Shown here: positions 1 to 9,583 of the stretch, piece after piece
Layout: the number at the start of each line of letters is the position of its first letter
Position numbering within the stretch: the first letter of the stretch is position 1
Assembly (NCBI GenBank): GCA_022447825.1
Contig: JAKUTY010000005.1
Coordinates: forward strand, 1 to 64,000
DNA length: 64,000 nucleotides
Reading direction: 5' to 3'
DNA from: SAR202 cluster bacterium
GTDB taxonomy: Bacteria; Chloroflexota; Dehalococcoidia; Lucifugimonadales; UBA826
Translations under genes and position numbers: made by a program
The notes under the pieces: model-generated
Told to the model about the DNA's origin: nothing
The model's database searches: none
What the model saw: only the letters and a program-made list of their open reading frames with translations

Positions 1-496
1 CAATTATATCTCCCCACACGTCGGCTATTAAAAATAACTGAGGGACACCTGTTACTTGTCCATAATGATGGTTTCCATCAGTGGTTTTGTCCCCTAACTT
101 GAATTGCAATGTTCTATTTAAAGTAAGGTCTATAGTTACTGTAGTATGTGGTTGGTCTAGGCCGTATTGAGCAGGGTTATCGATTATCACAGTTGTTTCT
201 GATAAGTCTCTTTTAGTTTGAGGTCCCCCTAAAAGAAAATCTACCGCTCCCCATCTTATGCGGTCTGGAGGCAGCAATTGATCTGTATTGAACGCCCAAG
301 TATTTGATTTTGTTCTAACGAATGATGTGTTATCTCCCATATGATCAATTGAAATTCCCATCATATCGTCGACATGTACTTGGTAAAACCAAGGTTTGAC
401 TACTTTAGCCTCCTCAGTATTAAAAGGATCAATCACGTAGACTATCCCTGCAATGATTGCAATAAACAAAAGTGAAATTGTGTATTTAATATTCAT
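1..496 (-). CDS. DUF4340-type membrane-anchored protein of an ABC exporter operon (3' end outside window)
   Basis: About 165 N-terminal residues are present and the gene runs off the left edge. It begins with one hydrophobic segment (residues 5-21, rich in I, L and A), followed by an extracytoplasmic domain with the pattern seen in DUF4340 proteins: a stretch on being in the reference state, then a segment with NPAQYGLDQP and a beta-rich core. The ATG shares its A with the TAA of the preceding GldG-like gene (TAATG), so the two are translationally coupled. DUF4340 genes commonly follow GldG-like genes in this type of ABC-2 operon. The substrate is unknown. Confidence 0.75.
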   Translation of the reverse strand, partial: MNIKYTISLLFIAIIAGIVYVIDPFNTEEAKVVKPWFYQVHVDDMMGISIDHMGDNTSFVRTKSNTWAFNTDQLLPPDRIRWGAVDFLLGGPQTKRDLSETTVIIDNPAQYGLDQPHTTVTIDLTLNRTLQFKLGDKTTDGNHHYGQVTGVPQLFLIADVWGDII

Positions 497-2154
497 TATC
501 TACGTCTCCACCAAACTACAAAAGCTATTAATATCATCGCAAAAGGAGGTATGACCCAACTAGACCATTTCACAAACTCTTTTTCCAAAGAATTCACAAC
601 AAATTCCCTATATGGCATTAATTTAGGCCTGATAGAAATTAATTCATAATCTTCGGCTAACCAATTAACAGAATTTAAAAACATATCGCCATTATCATTA
701 CTGTAGAAATATTTATTTGAAGCAAAATCGGAGTCTCCAAAAACTACTAGTTTAAATAAATCTTGATTAGAAGTAAGATCCTCGAAAGCTCCAGTAGCTT
801 CTATCACTCCTGCAATTGTGTATTGGCCAGTATATTTCTCTACGTCGTATTCAGAGTCTTCACCAGGAGCTACTAACCAACTTATAGGTGTTGTAGAAGC
901 CAATTCAGAAAATTTGACGTGGCTTCTCAATGCGAATTCTTCTTGAGGAGGCGTAATTAATGCAGCTGTATCAGGAAAAAATGCTACTGATACTTCATCA
1001 GCTATATTGATATTTGGATGAACTGCACTAGTAGCAAATTGTGCGTTGGATTTTTGCAATAAAGGTGTCAAAGTTTCACCTCCCACATTACTAATAGCAT
1101 CTGCTACCTTTTGAGGGCTAACTACTACACCGTAAAGATAAATTAAATCATTAAATAATTTAGGTGGGTTTGGATTTAACATCATTAATATTCTTCCACC
1201 AGATTTAGCATAATTAACTAAAGCTTCAAATTCTGTTTCAGTTAAATCTTGATCAGGTCCAGCAATAATAACTACTGAGGCATCACTAGGAACTTCTTGA
1301 AATTGCTGTAAGTTTAATGGCATGACAAAATAATTATCTCTTTGCATTCCTGCTATAGCTAAGTCAAGTCCAAAATCTTCTTGTTTTTCAAACATTGGAT
1401 CTATTGTTGCAGTAAGCTCCCCATGGCCAGTTAAGTAATAAATTATTTTCTTTTGTGCTCCAGTAGAAATTAATATTCCAGTGATAAATTCTTGTTCAGT
1501 GAAATTCGTTACTATATGGTTTTGTTCATCGTTATAGGAAAACACTACTGATGGATACTTTGTTACTCCAAAATTTAAAGCTTCAGATCTGTTGATTTCA
1601 GGGTCTACAAACCTATATGAAAAATTATCAGATTTTCTACTAAATTCATTAAGTATGTCTTCTACAGTAGTTTTTGTATTTTCGCTGGCAGTATTTTCAA
1701 CAAAGAAAGCGTGTGCAACCACTTCTTGATTTTGTTTTTCGAGCTCGTTAAGTACACTCACAGTTTGAGGGGATAGTGTGAAAAATCTAGTTGCTGTGAC
1801 GTCAATTCTGTTTGGATTAGTGAACATAAAATAGTTTGTAATTAATAAAATTACAAATACAGCTAAAGTCATTAATGCAGCGTTTAATCCAAATCTCCCT
1901 CTACGGCCTGATACAAATATTGCTATAGCCCTCGGAGAAAGCCCAATAGCTATAAACATTAAAATTGCTCCCAAAGAAGTTACTAGCAGCAGCACATCTG
2001 ACATTTCGTCAAATGTGAGATATAAACCTCCACCTAATAGGAAAGCAAAAACTCCTGTTACTCCTGAGACTAGACTCCAAAAAGAAGTAGACTTGATCAA
2101 ATTGAATAATATTGAGAGGTAACTTTTTTCTTGCAATGGGTTCATTATCGCCAC
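496..2154 (-). CDS. GldG-like ABC transporter auxiliary/substrate-binding protein
   Basis: 552 residues. The N-terminal 125 residues hold about three membrane segments (near 28-48, 53-72 and 92-110). They are followed by a large external domain with the family hallmarks: TATRFFTLSPQTVSVL near 125, a region YYLTGHGE near 240, and VVIIAGPDQDL with GGRILMMLNP near 295-325. A last membrane helix (about 530-547) ends in WWRRR. This is the ABC_transp_aux/GldG architecture, where the protein partners an ABC-2 permease and ATPase. It overlaps the permease gene by 10 bases and the next gene by one. In gliding Bacteroidetes the complex supports motility; here a general export or envelope role is more likely, and the substrate is not visible from sequence. 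Confidence 0.85.
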   Translation of the reverse strand: MAIMNPLQEKSYLSILFNLIKSTSFWSLVSGVTGVFAFLLGGGLYLTFDEMSDVLLLVTSLGAILMFIAIGLSPRAIAIFVSGRRGRFGLNAALMTLAVFVILLITNYFMFTNPNRIDVTATRFFTLSPQTVSVLNELEKQNQEVVAHAFFVENTASENTKTTVEDILNEFSRKSDNFSYRFVDPEINRSEALNFGVTKYPSVVFSYNDEQNHIVTNFTEQEFITGILISTGAQKKIIYYLTGHGELTATIDPMFEKQEDFGLDLAIAGMQRDNYFVMPLNLQQFQEVPSDASVVIIAGPDQDLTETEFEALVNYAKSGGRILMMLNPNPPKLFNDLIYLYGVVVSPQKVADAISNVGGETLTPLLQKSNAQFATSAVHPNINIADEVSVAFFPDTAALITPPQEEFALRSHVKFSELASTTPISWLVAPGEDSEYDVEKYTGQYTIAGVIEATGAFEDLTSNQDLFKLVVFGDSDFASNKYFYSNDNGDMFLNSVNWLAEDYELISIRPKLMPYREFVVNSLEKEFVKWSSWVIPPFAMILIAFVVWWRRR

Positions 2155-2858
2155 CGTCTAGTTTCTAAAGAACGGATTGTTAAGAATAGGAAAATGATTA
2201 TCAAGCTTAGGAAGTAAATAATATGACTAGTGTCAATAATTCCTCTAGAAAAGTCAGTTAATCTTTGGTCCATTGATAGTGCATTCAAAAAGTTAGCAGC
2301 TGTGCCTTCAACAAGTGATGCTACAGCGTCAATAAATGAGAATATGACTAGAATAGCAATTGATACTACTGCGGCTACAATCTGGTTGCCTGAAAGAGAT
2401 GACCCTAAAATTCCAATTGATAAAGCTGCAGCTCCGTGTAATACCAATCCTAAATATGTGCTTAATATAGGTCCTGTGTCAGGTTGTCCAAATAAATATA
2501 GTAATAGTACGTAATATAAGGTGGCAGACTGAATAAATAAAAGCATAAACAAACTAGCTAAATATTTTCCGACAACGACTTCCCATTCTCTTACTGGAGA
2601 AGTTAACAATAATTCAAGAGTACCAAGTTTTTGTTCTTCTGAAAGTAATTTCATTGTAATTAGAGGTGCTAAAAATATTATAAAAGAGCCTGACCAATTT
2701 GAGATTCCTCTAACACTAGCTTCTGCAAAAGGTCTTGTAATATCGAATACGAAAAAAACTCCGGTGAGTACCAAAAACATCGCTCCAACAATGTAAGCAG
2801 AGGGAGTTGAAAAGTAAGATCTTGTCTCTCTAAAAGTTATTGCAATTAAGTTTTTCAA
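2145..2858 (-). CDS. ABC-2 type transporter permease (GldF-like)
   Basis: 237 residues with about six membrane segments. A cytoplasmic stretch near 70-90 reads EEQKLGTLELLLTSPV, the typical ABC-2 permease motif that couples to the ATPase. The protein is of normal size for the compact GldF/NosY-like permeases. It sits 17 bases after the ATPase gene and overlaps the GldG-like gene, so all four belong to one minus-strand operon. It would form the membrane channel of the exporter. Confidence 0.88.
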   Translation of the reverse strand: MKNLIAITFRETRSYFSTPSAYIVGAMFLVLTGVFFVFDITRPFAEASVRGISNWSGSFIIFLAPLITMKLLSEEQKLGTLELLLTSPVREWEVVVGKYLASLFMLLFIQSATLYYVLLLYLFGQPDTGPILSTYLGLVLHGAAALSIGILGSSLSGNQIVAAVVSIAILVIFSFIDAVASLVEGTAANFLNALSMDQRLTDFSRGIIDTSHIIYFLSLIIIFLFLTIRSLETRRWR

Positions 2859-2875
2859 TTAATATTTCCTGCTAT

Positions 2876-3814
2876 TTATTCTTCATGTACAGTAATTTTT
2901 AAAAATATTTCTTCAAGTGACATGCCAATAGATTGTAATTTAAGGAGTTCCCATTGGTTTTCTAGTACCACAGATGCTAATTGAGATCGGATTTCTGATC
3001 CAACATCAACTGAAATTTGATATCTATGATAACCACTCCCAGTAATCGGGACTCTTTCAACTGCATTGACATGATCTACCTTCTCTAATACTGGAATAAT
3101 TTCTTGATTAGGCCCTTTTATTTCAATTTCAACTCTTTCTACTCCAGACAGGTTTGTGCCTAAGTTTTTCGGGTTATCTACTGCAGCAATTTGACCTTCA
3201 TTGATAATAATTACTCTGTCACAAATCATACTAACTTCGGGTAGTATGTGCGAACTTAAAATCAGAGTATGAGCCTCTCCCAATCCTTTTATTAATTGCC
3301 TAGTTTCAACTACTTGAATTGGGTCAATGCCGATGGTTGGTTCGTCCAAAACTAGAACATCAGGTTCATGAAGAATTGCCTGGCTAATTCCAACTCTTTG
3401 TTTATAACCTTTAGATAATTTTCCGATAATAGTTTTGTAATAGTCTTGAAGACTGCAAATTTCAACCACCTCAGAAATTCTTTGTGTTATTTTTTTTGAA
3501 TTCATTCCACGGATTTGACCCATGAATGAAAGATATTCTGATACATTCATTTCCAAATATAAAGGTACGGTCTCTGGAAGATAACCTATGTGTTTCCTAG
3601 CATTTAAAGATTCCTCTAAGATGTCAAATCCGGCAATCTCCACTGTTCCAGAAGAGGGTGGCATGAATCCAGTTAGGATTTTCATAGTTGTGGATTTACC
3701 TGCACCGTTGGGCCCTAAAAATCCTAAAATTTCACCTTTAGGAACTTCAAAGCTCAAGTTAGTGATTGCTGGGAATTCACCATAAAATTTTGTAACGTTA
3801 TCTACTTTTATCAT
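2876..3814 (-). CDS. ABC transporter ATP-binding protein (first gene of the exporter operon)
   Basis: 312 residues. Walker A GPNGAGKST lies at 34-42, the signature LSKGYKQRVG near 133-142, Walker B VLVLDEP near 154-160, and the switch His in SSHILPE near 187-193. The roughly 100-residue C-terminal extension after the nucleotide-binding domain is usual for GldA/NatA-like ATPases of ABC-2 exporters. ATP hydrolysis here would drive the permease encoded downstream. The gene starts divergently from the cysteine desulfurase gene, leaving a 115-base AT-rich gap that must hold both promoters; I could not pick out a convincing pair there. Confidence 0.92.
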   Translation of the reverse strand: MIKVDNVTKFYGEFPAITNLSFEVPKGEILGFLGPNGAGKSTTMKILTGFMPPSSGTVEIAGFDILEESLNARKHIGYLPETVPLYLEMNVSEYLSFMGQIRGMNSKKITQRISEVVEICSLQDYYKTIIGKLSKGYKQRVGISQAILHEPDVLVLDEPTIGIDPIQVVETRQLIKGLGEAHTLILSSHILPEVSMICDRVIIINEGQIAAVDNPKNLGTNLSGVERVEIEIKGPNQEIIPVLEKVDHVNAVERVPITGSGYHRYQISVDVGSEIRSQLASVVLENQWELLKLQSIGMSLEEIFLKITVHEE

Positions 3815-3929
3815 TTATAAAAATTATTATTATTCGATTACTAGCTTCAAATAGTAATTCAATAAAAAATTATGTTCAAGCAGAAACGGTATGCTTGCAT
3901 GATAAAATTCTACTATTAGAGAGTAAAAG

Positions 3930-5114
3930 TTGAAAAATGAACAAATTTATCTAGATCATGCGGCTACAACACCATTACGAAAAGAGGTGTTAGATTCCAT
4001 GATGCCATTTTTAGTAAATGATTTTGGAAATCCATCAGCTCTTTATCAGCAAGGTCAAATTGCTCGAAAAGCTGTAGATGAATCTAGAGAATTAATTGGA
4101 GAAATTCTTGGTGCTAGGGTAGGGGAAATAGTAATTACTAGTGGTGGCACTGAATCAGATAATGCCGCAATTAAAGGTTCGGCTTTAGCTATGAGGAAGT
4201 ATGGGAATCACATAATTACTTCCCAAATTGAGCATGAAGCTGTTTTGAATTCTTGTGAACAATTGATAGATTTTGGATTTGATATTACATTTTTGCCTGT
4301 CGATTCTGATGGTTTAATCAATCCTGACGATGTAATTAAAGAAATACGTTCTGAGACAATCTTAATTAGTCTTATGATGGCAAATAATGAAATAGGGACT
4401 ATACAGCCTATAAAGGCCATTTCACAAAAAATTAAATTGGAATCAGAAAAAATTGGACATCCAATTTTATTCCATACTGATGCGGTTCAGTGTGTGGGTT
4501 CTTTAGATGTTAATTTCAAAGATTTAGAAGTAGATTTATTAAGCCTTTCAGCTCATAAATTTCAAGGTCCTAGGGGTGTTGGTGCTTTATTGATTAAGCG
4601 AAATACTCCGTTTTTACCATTATTGACAGGTGGTGGCCAAGAAAGAGATCGTCGTTCTGGAACTGAAAATGTAGCAGGAATTGTAGGTATGGCTAAAGCA
4701 CTACAATTATCTAACCTAAACAAAGATTTGGTTAATGAAAAATTAATTGTTTTAAGAGATAAGATTATTGAAGAGGTATTGAAGTCAGTTAAAGGTAGTT
4801 TTTTGAATGGTCATCCCACCCAAAGACTGCCCAATAATGTTAATTTTTCTTTTGATTCAGTAGAAGGTGAGCCTATATTGCTTGGTTTGGATTTTGCTGG
4901 AATTTCAGCATCTAGTGGTAGTGCCTGTTCCGCTTCAGTCAATAAGCCGTCTCATGTTTTGTTAGCTATTGGTAGAAATAATGAGCTTGCACAAAGTGCT
5001 TTGCGAATCACATTAGGTCCAACTAATACTGAAGAAGAAGTGGAATACTTCTTAAAAATTCTGCCAGAATTAATAACCAAGTTAAAATCTATGCCATCAT
5101 TACAAAAATCTTGA
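3930..5114 (+). CDS. cysteine desulfurase, IscS/NifS family
   Basis: 394 residues. This PLP enzyme removes sulfur from cysteine as a protein-bound persulfide for Fe-S clusters and thiolated tRNA. It opens with the family start [10 protein letters not shown]. The PLP lysine is in [10 protein letters not shown] (Lys210), and the catalytic cysteine is in GSACSA (Cys333), within a loop that lacks an obvious insertion. The start is TTG; no in-frame ATG lies upstream of the conserved YLDHAATTP. No iscU or sufB-like scaffold gene is next to it, so pathway partners must be elsewhere. One possible client, MnmA, is encoded at 59.3 kb. The gene ends with an ordinary TGA, which matters for interpreting in-frame TGA codons elsewhere in the window. 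Confidence 0.93.
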   Translation: MKNEQIYLDHAATTPLRKEVLDSMMPFLVNDFGNPSALYQQGQIARKAVDESRELIGEILGARVGEIVITSGGTESDNAAIKGSALAMRKYGNHIITSQIEHEAVLNSCEQLIDFGFDITFLPVDSDGLINPDDVIKEIRSETILISLMMANNEIGTIQPIKAISQKIKLESEKIGHPILFHTDAVQCVGSLDVNFKDLEVDLLSLSAHKFQGPRGVGALLIKRNTPFLPLLTGGGQERDRRSGTENVAGIVGMAKALQLSNLNKDLVNEKLIVLRDKIIEEVLKSVKGSFLNGHPTQRLPNNVNFSFDSVEGEPILLGLDFAGISASSGSACSASVNKPSHVLLAIGRNNELAQSALRITLGPTNTEEEVEYFLKILPELITKLKSMPSLQKS

Positions 5115-5125
5115 TTTTAATGTTA

Positions 5126-5154
5126 TTGATTGAAAATTAATTGTTAGGTACGAT
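5126..5154 (+). promoter_or_regulatory. putative sigma70-type promoter for the lipoprotein-trxA genes
   Basis: TTGATT (5126-5131) and TACGAT (5149-5154) are separated by 17 bases, 25 bases upstream of the lipoprotein ATG. A shifted alternative -10, GATAAT, lies at 5152-5157. Support is sequence match only; the AT-rich background makes chance matches fairly likely. Confidence 0.4.
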
Positions 5155-5178
5155 AATGGTTTATATGATGGGTGAAAA

Positions 5179-5760
5179 ATGAAGATTTATATTTGTTTAT
5201 TAATTTCAATGTTTTTTTTAGTATCTTGTGAGTCTATTGAAGAGATTAATCCTTTATCAGGAGATTCTCGAGAATATCCCTTTGCTTCTGCAGGTAGGAA
5301 TATAGAAGTTCATGCTAAAGAACCACGAGTAGTAGACATAGCATATTTTACAGATTCAGTTACTGATCCTAATGGTTTATTAGTATCTAAAAAATTTGAA
5401 TTGACTCCATCAGCTTCTAATAAACAGCTTGTTTTATTAGATTTAATGATAGTGAACAGATCTAGTACTGTTATCCCTATGCTTTTTGATGAAGATGCAG
5501 TCAGAATAGGGGACCGTAGAGGTAAAAGAATAGAAGCATCAAATCCATATCAAATCGCAAAAGAATTAAATTTACAAACTGATATCGTGGGAACTGAGGT
5601 TAATCAGCTTGTATGGGGAGATATTGAATTGCCTCGTCAGACTCAAATTGGTGGAACTATGATTTTTGAAGTCCCTAAAGGATTATTACTAGGTACTTTG
5701 TTTTGGGATGAGATAGAATTCATTCCAATAGATTATATTGATTACAAGAAAAACAAATAA
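5179..5760 (+). CDS. hypothetical lipoprotein
   Basis: 193 residues. The N-terminus is a lipoprotein signal: MKIYIC, a hydrophobic core, and lipobox LVSC with the acylated cysteine at residue 17. The mature part is beta-rich, with a central stretch (LVLLDLMIVNRSSTVIPM) that resembles extracellular immunoglobulin-like domains of the DUF4352 type; that resemblance is weak. Lgt, which would lipidate it, is encoded at 46 kb. It lies 9 bases upstream of trxA and probably shares its transcript. Function is unknown. Confidence 0.75.
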   Translation: MKIYICLLISMFFLVSCESIEEINPLSGDSREYPFASAGRNIEVHAKEPRVVDIAYFTDSVTDPNGLLVSKKFELTPSASNKQLVLLDLMIVNRSSTVIPMLFDEDAVRIGDRRGKRIEASNPYQIAKELNLQTDIVGTEVNQLVWGDIELPRQTQIGGTMIFEVPKGLLLGTLFWDEIEFIPIDYIDYKKNK

Positions 5761-5769
5761 GGAGTAACT

Positions 5770-6099
5770 ATGTCAGATCCTGTAGAAATTACTGATGAAA
5801 ATTTTCAAACAGAGGTATTAAACTCTGAGACTCCCGTGTTGGTAGATTTTTGGGCTGATTGGTGTCAGCCCTGTAAAATGATAGCTCCAGTTGTAGAACA
5901 AATTGCTGAAGAATATGACGGTAAGGTCAAAATAGGTAAATTAGATGTTGATACTAATCAACAGACATCTCAAGCTATGGGTATTAGAGGAATTCCTGCA
6001 TTAATTATTTTTAATAACGGTAAACCTGTAGATCAAATAATAGGTGTTGTTCCAAAATCAATAATTCAGAAAAAAATAGATGAGGTTTTAGCCTCTTAA
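5770..6099 (+). CDS. trxA: thioredoxin
   Basis: 109 residues, the normal size of a single-domain thioredoxin. The active site WCQPC places the redox cysteines at 32 and 35, exactly as in E. coli thioredoxin 1, with Gln in place of the usual Gly. The buried Asp26 (VDFWAD) and the cis-proline loop GIRGIPALIIF are present. It reduces disulfides in cytoplasmic proteins such as ribonucleotide reductase. A Shine-Dalgarno sequence AAGGAG stands before the ATG. It is followed at once by the selenocysteine tRNA gene. Confidence 0.96.
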   Translation: MSDPVEITDENFQTEVLNSETPVLVDFWADWCQPCKMIAPVVEQIAEEYDGKVKIGKLDVDTNQQTSQAMGIRGIPALIIFNNGKPVDQIIGVVPKSIIQKKIDEVLAS

Positions 6100-6103
6100 T
6101 TTT

Positions 6104-6201
6104 GGGGGCGGATGGGGCCTGGTGGTCCCCGCGGACTTCAAATCCGTTGGCAGCGGTCCTTCGATTGGTGCGGTGGGTTCGACTCCCTCGCGCTCCCGCC
6201 A
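6104..6201 (+). tRNA. selC: tRNA-Sec (anticodon TCA), CCA encoded
   Basis: A 98-nt tRNA with every hallmark of bacterial tRNA-Sec. The anticodon stem GCGGA/TCCGT closes the loop CTTCAAA, giving anticodon TCA. The D arm is GGGG...CCCC. The very long variable arm (about 6135-6161) folds as a roughly 9-bp helix with one mismatch and a CTTC loop. The T loop is TTCGACT. An extended acceptor stem (GGGGGCG with CGCTCCC, one G-T pair) is followed by discriminator G and CCA at 6199-6201. It decodes UGA as selenocysteine together with SelA, SelB and SelD, none of which is in this window. It lies between trxA and the EVE gene. Confidence 0.93.
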
Positions 6202-6216
6202 CACTGGTGAAATTTT

Positions 6217-6687
6217 ATGGGAAAGAAATACTGGCTAATGAAATCGGAACCGGATGATTACTCTATTGATGATTTGATAAATGAAGAAAATTCTACTGCC
6301 GAATGGGATGGTGTAAGAAATTATCAGGCAAGAAATTACCTTCGTGACCAAATTAAAGTTGGAGATGAGGTCCTCTACTATCATTCAAATTCCAAACCTT
6401 CTGGAGTAATAGGTACTGCAGAGGTGGTTAAGAATGGTTACCCTGATTTTACAGCCTGGGACCCAAATTCAAAGCACCCTGATTTTAAAAGTACTCCTGA
6501 GTCACCCATTTGGTATATGGTCGATATTAAGGCTACCAAAAAATTCAACCAAATAATTTCATTGCAACAAATTAAGCAAATTCCTGAATTGTCTCAAATG
6601 GTCCTAGTAAAAAATTCTAGGCTTTCTGTTCAACCTGTTACTTCTGAAGAATTTGAAATAATTGATCAAATTGGTTCAAAAAAATAA
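6217..6687 (+). CDS. EVE domain-containing protein
   Basis: 156 residues, one EVE domain spanning the whole protein. It begins KYWLMKSEPDDYSIDDL and continues with WDGVRNYQARNYLR, the conserved core of the bacterial EVE family (thymocyte nuclear protein 1-like). EVE domains belong to the PUA-like fold and in characterised members bind modified bases in DNA or RNA. In bacteria they often accompany cysteine, tRNA or redox genes, as here. The ATG starts 15 bases after the tRNA-Sec gene; the GGTGA just ahead is a weak ribosome site. Confidence 0.9.
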   Translation: MGKKYWLMKSEPDDYSIDDLINEENSTAEWDGVRNYQARNYLRDQIKVGDEVLYYHSNSKPSGVIGTAEVVKNGYPDFTAWDPNSKHPDFKSTPESPIWYMVDIKATKKFNQIISLQQIKQIPELSQMVLVKNSRLSVQPVTSEEFEIIDQIGSKK

Positions 6688-6692
6688 AAAAT

Positions 6693-7127
6693 TTAATTTT
6701 GAATAAATTCAATCCAATTTCCTTCAGGATCCTGACAGTAACAAATTCCCTTTTCTCTACCATCTTCAGTAATAGTCATAATGGGAGGGGTCACAAAATT
6801 AACACCTTTAGACAGAAGATCTTTATATAGATCTTCTATCTTTTCCACATTGAAACATATATGAGATGCTCCTAATTGATGGCGTTCCAAGTGACCTGAA
6901 GGGCTTTTAGGATTAATAAAATATACTAGCTCAAGTGTATGTTCTCCTCCTTTACCCACAAAAATTAAAGTTCTGTGAGCACCTGGGATTCCTGTATGGT
7001 CGCCACTCTCTGGAGCACGACTATCAACTTCACGTTCTATTTTTAACCCTAAATCATCTCTATAAAAAGAAATCATTTTCTCTAAATTTTTTACTACAAA
7101 TCCAGAATGATTAAATCCTGTAATCAT
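6693..7127 (-). CDS. VOC family protein (glyoxalase/bleomycin resistance/dioxygenase fold)
   Basis: 144 residues with the paired beta-alpha-beta-beta-beta repeats of the vicinal oxygen chelate fold. It opens ITGFNHSGFVVKNLEKMISFYRDDLGL, with a metal-type His at residue 6. A second His is in HICFNVEK, and the C-terminal Glu comes from CYCQDPEGNWIEFIQ. This metal-ligand pattern (H, H, E) fits lactoylglutathione lyase-like or methylmalonyl-CoA epimerase-like enzymes, but the substrate cannot be fixed from the sequence. It converges on the EVE gene with only 5 bases between. Confidence 0.85.
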   Translation of the reverse strand: MITGFNHSGFVVKNLEKMISFYRDDLGLKIEREVDSRAPESGDHTGIPGAHRTLIFVGKGGEHTLELVYFINPKSPSGHLERHQLGASHICFNVEKIEDLYKDLLSKGVNFVTPPIMTITEDGREKGICYCQDPEGNWIEFIQN

Positions 7128-7162
7128 TGGTCCTCCATTCTAATTAAATAATTGCAAATAAT

Positions 7163-7435
7163 ATGTATGAAATGTACCCTACACACATGGAAAAAATTAA
7201 ACAAATATTTAGAATCCCCTACATTTGGGGAGGTTTAGCTTTATTGAACGGTCTTGTTTTTGCAGCTCAATCTATTTCTGTATGGATTGTTGCAATTTTG
7301 ATGCTCGTATTTTTAGGATTCTTGAAAATTCAAGGTGAAGCGCAACAATCTACTGAAGGTAAAATATTTGCAGGCGGTCCGTTGATAATGGTTGGGTGGA
7401 TAGTTGGGTTTTCTGTTCGAGGAATAATTTTATAG
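7163..7435 (+). CDS. small hypothetical membrane protein
   Basis: 90 residues with two to three hydrophobic segments (about 19-35, 37-54 and 73-90). I do not recognise a family. In-frame ATG codons occur at 7163, 7172 and 7187, none with a clear Shine-Dalgarno sequence, so the start is uncertain. It is divergent from the VOC gene and convergent with the DUF255 gene. Confidence 0.55.
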   Translation: MYEMYPTHMEKIKQIFRIPYIWGGLALLNGLVFAAQSISVWIVAILMLVFLGFLKIQGEAQQSTEGKIFAGGPLIMVGWIVGFSVRGIIL

Positions 7436-7507
7436 AAAATGTCTATAAACCTCAAAAAAAAGACGCGTTTACTTGACGCTTTGCATACTACAGGGGGTTT
7501 TTCGGAT

Positions 7508-9562
7508 TTAAAGCGCTCTATGGCCGAAAATCGAATCCTCTAGTAGATTTACTGAGTTTATAGGAAGTTCGCAGTTGTAATTGTTACAAATGAACACTGT
7601 GGATCGATCTTCGATAGGACTTCTTTCATTGAATAGGGGAGATATTATTTCTGAACTCTTTTTATATTTAGGGAATGAAGCATTCCCTACTATTACCTTA
7701 TTTGGGATAAATTTTTTGTAAATAATTTTTTGCATATCTGAAATAGAAGAGAAGTCGTAAGACAATAAACAAACTTGAACAGTGTCGTTGTTGTGCATCA
7801 GGAGTACTTTCAACCAATTTGAAAAACCGCTTGGGAAATCCCCAATCAAACGACCAATAATTGAATATTGAGATATTAATATATCTAAATATTCATGGTT
7901 ATTGGTTATTGAGTGTAGTTTTTGTAATGCTTTTACTGCTTCAGAAATACCGGAAGGGGTGGCGTTGTCATAAAAATTGATGGGGTCAACTATCAGTTTT
8001 TCTCCATGCTTTGGGGAGTCAGTAAAAGTATTCTTTTTCTGGTCATAAAAACTTGAGATCATTGTTTCTGTGAGATCGATAGCCTTGCTGAGCCATGTGG
8101 GATCAAGGGTTGCTTCGTGTAAAGTAATAATTGTGTTAATTAAAGACGAATAATCTTCTAAAAAGGCGTAGCCAGACACCTTATTTTGCTTGAAAGAGCG
8201 AAAAAGTCCATTATTGTTTTCGGAAATTTCTAATATCGATTTTGTGTTTAGTTTAGCAATTTCAAGGTGTTTTTCAATGCCAAAATATGTGTATGAGGTT
8301 AAGAATGCTTGGCTGGTGATAGCATTCCATGATGTGATGTGCTTTTCGTCGGTAAATGGGCGTGTTCTCAGGCGTCTTATGCTGCTTAGTTTTGACCTTA
8401 TATTCTCGAGGGTCGCGTTTTGAGTGAGGAAGCCTTGGTTAGTGTTGGATGTTGAATACCTTAATATGTTTTTGTTCTCAAAGTTCCCTTCGTCAGTGAT
8501 GTCAAAATTTTGTTGGAGTATCAAAAACTCTTCTGGTGTAAGTGCCTCTGCAATATGTTTTGTGTGCCATGTGTAATACTTTCCTTCTTCTCCATCAGTG
8601 TCTGCGTCTTGGGCTGAGTAAAAGAGGCTCGTATTGGGGTCCATCATTTCATTTTCTATGTATGAAAGTATATCTATTGCTGCATTTTTGAATTTAATGT
8701 TATTTGTGACGATAAAGCATTGAATTAATGCTGGGACGATTAATGCATTGTCATAGAGCATTTTTTCAAAATGTGGAATAGTCCATGACGGTTCTGTGGA
8801 ATATCTGTGAATTCCTCCGCCGATGTGATCATATATCCCTCCGGAAATTATCGAATTCAATGAGTTTTCTACCATATTTATCGCTTCAGAGTCGGGGTTG
8901 TAGAAGTGGTAGCTTAGTAAAAAGTCGTAAATTTGCGGTTGAGGAAACTTGAGAGTTTTACCGAACCCTCCGTTTTCTTTATCGAAGTCCTGAAGCAGAT
9001 TGTTGTAAGCTTCATCAGTTATATCGGTTAGTGAAATGGTTGATTCATTGGATCTGGGGATAGATATTTTTGATACATGCTCAACTATTTGTTTTGAGGA
9101 GAGTTCGATGTCCTTTTTTCGGTTTTTGTAGGCATCTGTAATTGATTGAAGTAATTGTGTGAAACTAGGCATTCCTTGTTTAGGGTAGGGAGGGTACTCT
9201 GTCCCTCCAAAAAAAGGCATTTTTTCTGGTGTTAGAAATACTGTTAGTGGCCATCCTCCTTGTCCGCTCATTGATTGGACAGCAGACATGTATATTGAAT
9301 CTAAGTCAGGTCTTTCTTCTCTATCGACTTTGATTGATACGAAGTTTTGGTTCATCAGGTCGGCAGTTGCGAGATCTTCGAAAGATTCAGACTCCATTAC
9401 GTGGCACCAATGGCACGAAGAGTATCCAATACTTAATATAACGGGTACGTCCCTCTTTTTGGCTTCCTGAAACGCCTCTTCTCCCCAAGGAAACCAATTT
9501 ACCGGGTTGGTGGCATGTTGGATTAAGTAGGGGCTGGTTTCGTGAATTAGTCTGTTAGGCAC
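7508..9562 (-). CDS. DUF255/thioredoxin-domain protein (YyaL / SPATA20 family)
   Basis: 684 residues, normal for this family. The N-terminal 160 residues are a thioredoxin-like DUF255 domain starting [16 protein letters not shown], with the CxxC motif in [14 protein letters not shown] near residue 50. The rest is an (alpha/alpha)6 barrel, with [15 protein letters not shown] near 250 and [14 protein letters not shown] just after, resembling N-acylglucosamine 2-epimerase-type glycosidase folds. The biochemical activity is unproven across the family. The local base composition is slightly less AT-rich than the neighbours, and the codon style differs a little, but nothing else points to transfer. 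The tRNA-Arg gene lies just upstream of the start. Confidence 0.92.
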   Translation of the reverse strand: MPNRLIHETSPYLIQHATNPVNWFPWGEEAFQEAKKRDVPVILSIGYSSCHWCHVMESESFEDLATADLMNQNFVSIKVDREERPDLDSIYMSAVQSMSGQGGWPLTVFLTPEKMPFFGGTEYPPYPKQGMPSFTQLLQSITDAYKNRKKDIELSSKQIVEHVSKISIPRSNESTISLTDITDEAYNNLLQDFDKENGGFGKTLKFPQPQIYDFLLSYHFYNPDSEAINMVENSLNSIISGGIYDHIGGGIHRYSTEPSWTIPHFEKMLYDNALIVPALIQCFIVTNNIKFKNAAIDILSYIENEMMDPNTSLFYSAQDADTDGEEGKYYTWHTKHIAEALTPEEFLILQQNFDITDEGNFENKNILRYSTSNTNQGFLTQNATLENIRSKLSSIRRLRTRPFTDEKHITSWNAITSQAFLTSYTYFGIEKHLEIAKLNTKSILEISENNNGLFRSFKQNKVSGYAFLEDYSSLINTIITLHEATLDPTWLSKAIDLTETMISSFYDQKKNTFTDSPKHGEKLIVDPINFYDNATPSGISEAVKALQKLHSITNNHEYLDILISQYSIIGRLIGDFPSGFSNWLKVLLMHNNDTVQVCLLSYDFSSISDMQKIIYKKFIPNKVIVGNASFPKYKKSSEIISPLFNERSPIEDRSTVFICNNYNCELPINSVNLLEDSIFGHRAL

Positions 9563-9583
9563 CGTCAGTCCTGAGTTTTTAGA

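Noticed and set aside
6011-6202. 63-residue ORF antisense to the trxA end and tRNA-Sec
   Set aside because: It is the complement of a structural RNA and a real gene, with no ribosome site or family.
7440-7507. Terminator in the gap after the small membrane protein at 7163
   Set aside because: GACGCG and ACGC segments do not form a clean stem followed by a T run.
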